From Xenorhabdus hominickii (GTDB taxonomy: Bacteria > Pseudomonadota > Gammaproteobacteria > Enterobacterales > Enterobacteriaceae), in contig NZ_NJAI01000012.1 in the NCBI RefSeq assembly GCF_002632725.1, forward strand, positions 1 through 56,995: a DNA stretch of 56,995 bases, read 5' to 3'. Within the stretch, counting starts at the first letter, position 1; the number at the start of each line of letters is the position of its first letter. The notes under the pieces were generated by a model that saw only the letters and a list, made by a program, of their open reading frames with translations, did no database searches and had not been told where the DNA came from. Below are positions 56,849-56,995 of the stretch, one piece after another. The translations under genes were made by a program, and so were the position numbers.

Positions 56849-56995
56849 TTGTTGTGATATGCTTCCCGCCTTTTAAGGGTAAAGCATGGCCAAAGTTGAC
56901 GTCTATTGCCGTTATTGTCACAAATCAGAACATGTCAAAGGACATGGAAAAGGGAATGGCGGACATCCTCGTTATCGTTGCTATACCTGCTGTAA
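56849..56995 (+). mobile_element. insA: IS1-family element, left part (insA)
   Basis: From ATG 56886 the frame encodes VDVYCRYCHKSEHVKGHGKGNGGHPRYRCYTCC, the IS1 InsA zinc-finger pattern (CxxC, HxxxG, RYxCxxC). It continues beyond the window. The left end of the element lies at about 56849, but the terminal repeat could not be fixed. Insertion here cut the hicA-like gene. Confidence 0.85.

Overview
This window is most of a P1-like phage-plasmid: a temperate myovirus whose prophage is a low-copy plasmid. Many proteins resemble phage P1 proteins closely enough to name by eye: a Cre-type recombinase, PacA and PacB, ParA and ParB, RepA, a P1-like portal/protease pair, major capsid, sheath, baseplate and tail-fibre proteins, and a LydA-type holin. 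The cis sites that belong with them can also be seen: a lox-like inverted repeat, a Dam-site pac region inside pacA, a parS-like palindrome, and iterons on both sides of repA with DnaA boxes and GATC repeats. The moderate GC content, the many decayed insertion sequences, the toxin-antitoxin pairs and the RHS/toxin debris suggest an insect-associated member of the Enterobacterales (Arsenophonus, Xenorhabdus, Photorhabdus or Providencia type). The host is inference only.

Layout. 1-1.8 kb: tail of a mazF-like toxin, the cre-like gene and its lox-like site. 1.8-8.4 kb: an unknown gene, pacB-pacA with an internal pac site, then divergent parA-parB with a parS candidate. 8.6-16 kb: small unknown genes, a HicA-like/HTH pair, a VRR-NUC nuclease, an IS6 remnant and an orphan RHS-tip toxin with an immunity candidate. 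16.1-18.9 kb: portal and head protease. 19-24.1 kb: an IS5-type element and its 50-bp miniature derivative, an XRE regulator with a cysteine-protease-like effector, a Rep-like gene with a possible antisense RNA, a YefM/RelE-type pair and another IS6 remnant. 24.2-26.5 kb: hicAB and the repA replicon. 26.6-53.2 kb, all on the minus strand: an endolysin-like gene, the EndoU toxin with its immunity candidate, the Ddr/Lyd cluster, tail fibre, baseplate, tape measure, tube, sheath and capsid, in nearly the order of P1 from ddrB to gene 23. 53.3-57 kb: unknown genes, a possible ADP-ribosyltransferase-like moron, a YefM/RelE-type pair, a truncated hicA and the start of an IS1-type element.

How the parts work together. 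RepA with its iterons, ParABS and Cre-lox would keep the plasmid at low copy number, segregate it and resolve dimers, while five or six toxin-antitoxin pairs add stability. On induction, PacA/PacB would start headful packaging at pac and the late operons would build the virion. Two late operons share a 9-bp element four bases upstream of the -10 box, the spacing expected for an activator-dependent P1 late promoter.

The most striking feature is at 28.1-29.4 kb. Where P1 carries ddrB, this element has a DdrB-type ParB-fold domain fused to an RHS core tip and a C-terminal EndoU-type nuclease, with a candidate immunity gene just downstream and an orphan reading-frame tail beyond it. P1 Dar/Ddr proteins are virion head proteins, so this may be a toxin that travels inside the phage particle. 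Other notable points are a DNA-invertase-like crossover site bordering a silent tail-fibre tip cassette, and a probable +1 frameshift just upstream of the tape-measure gene.
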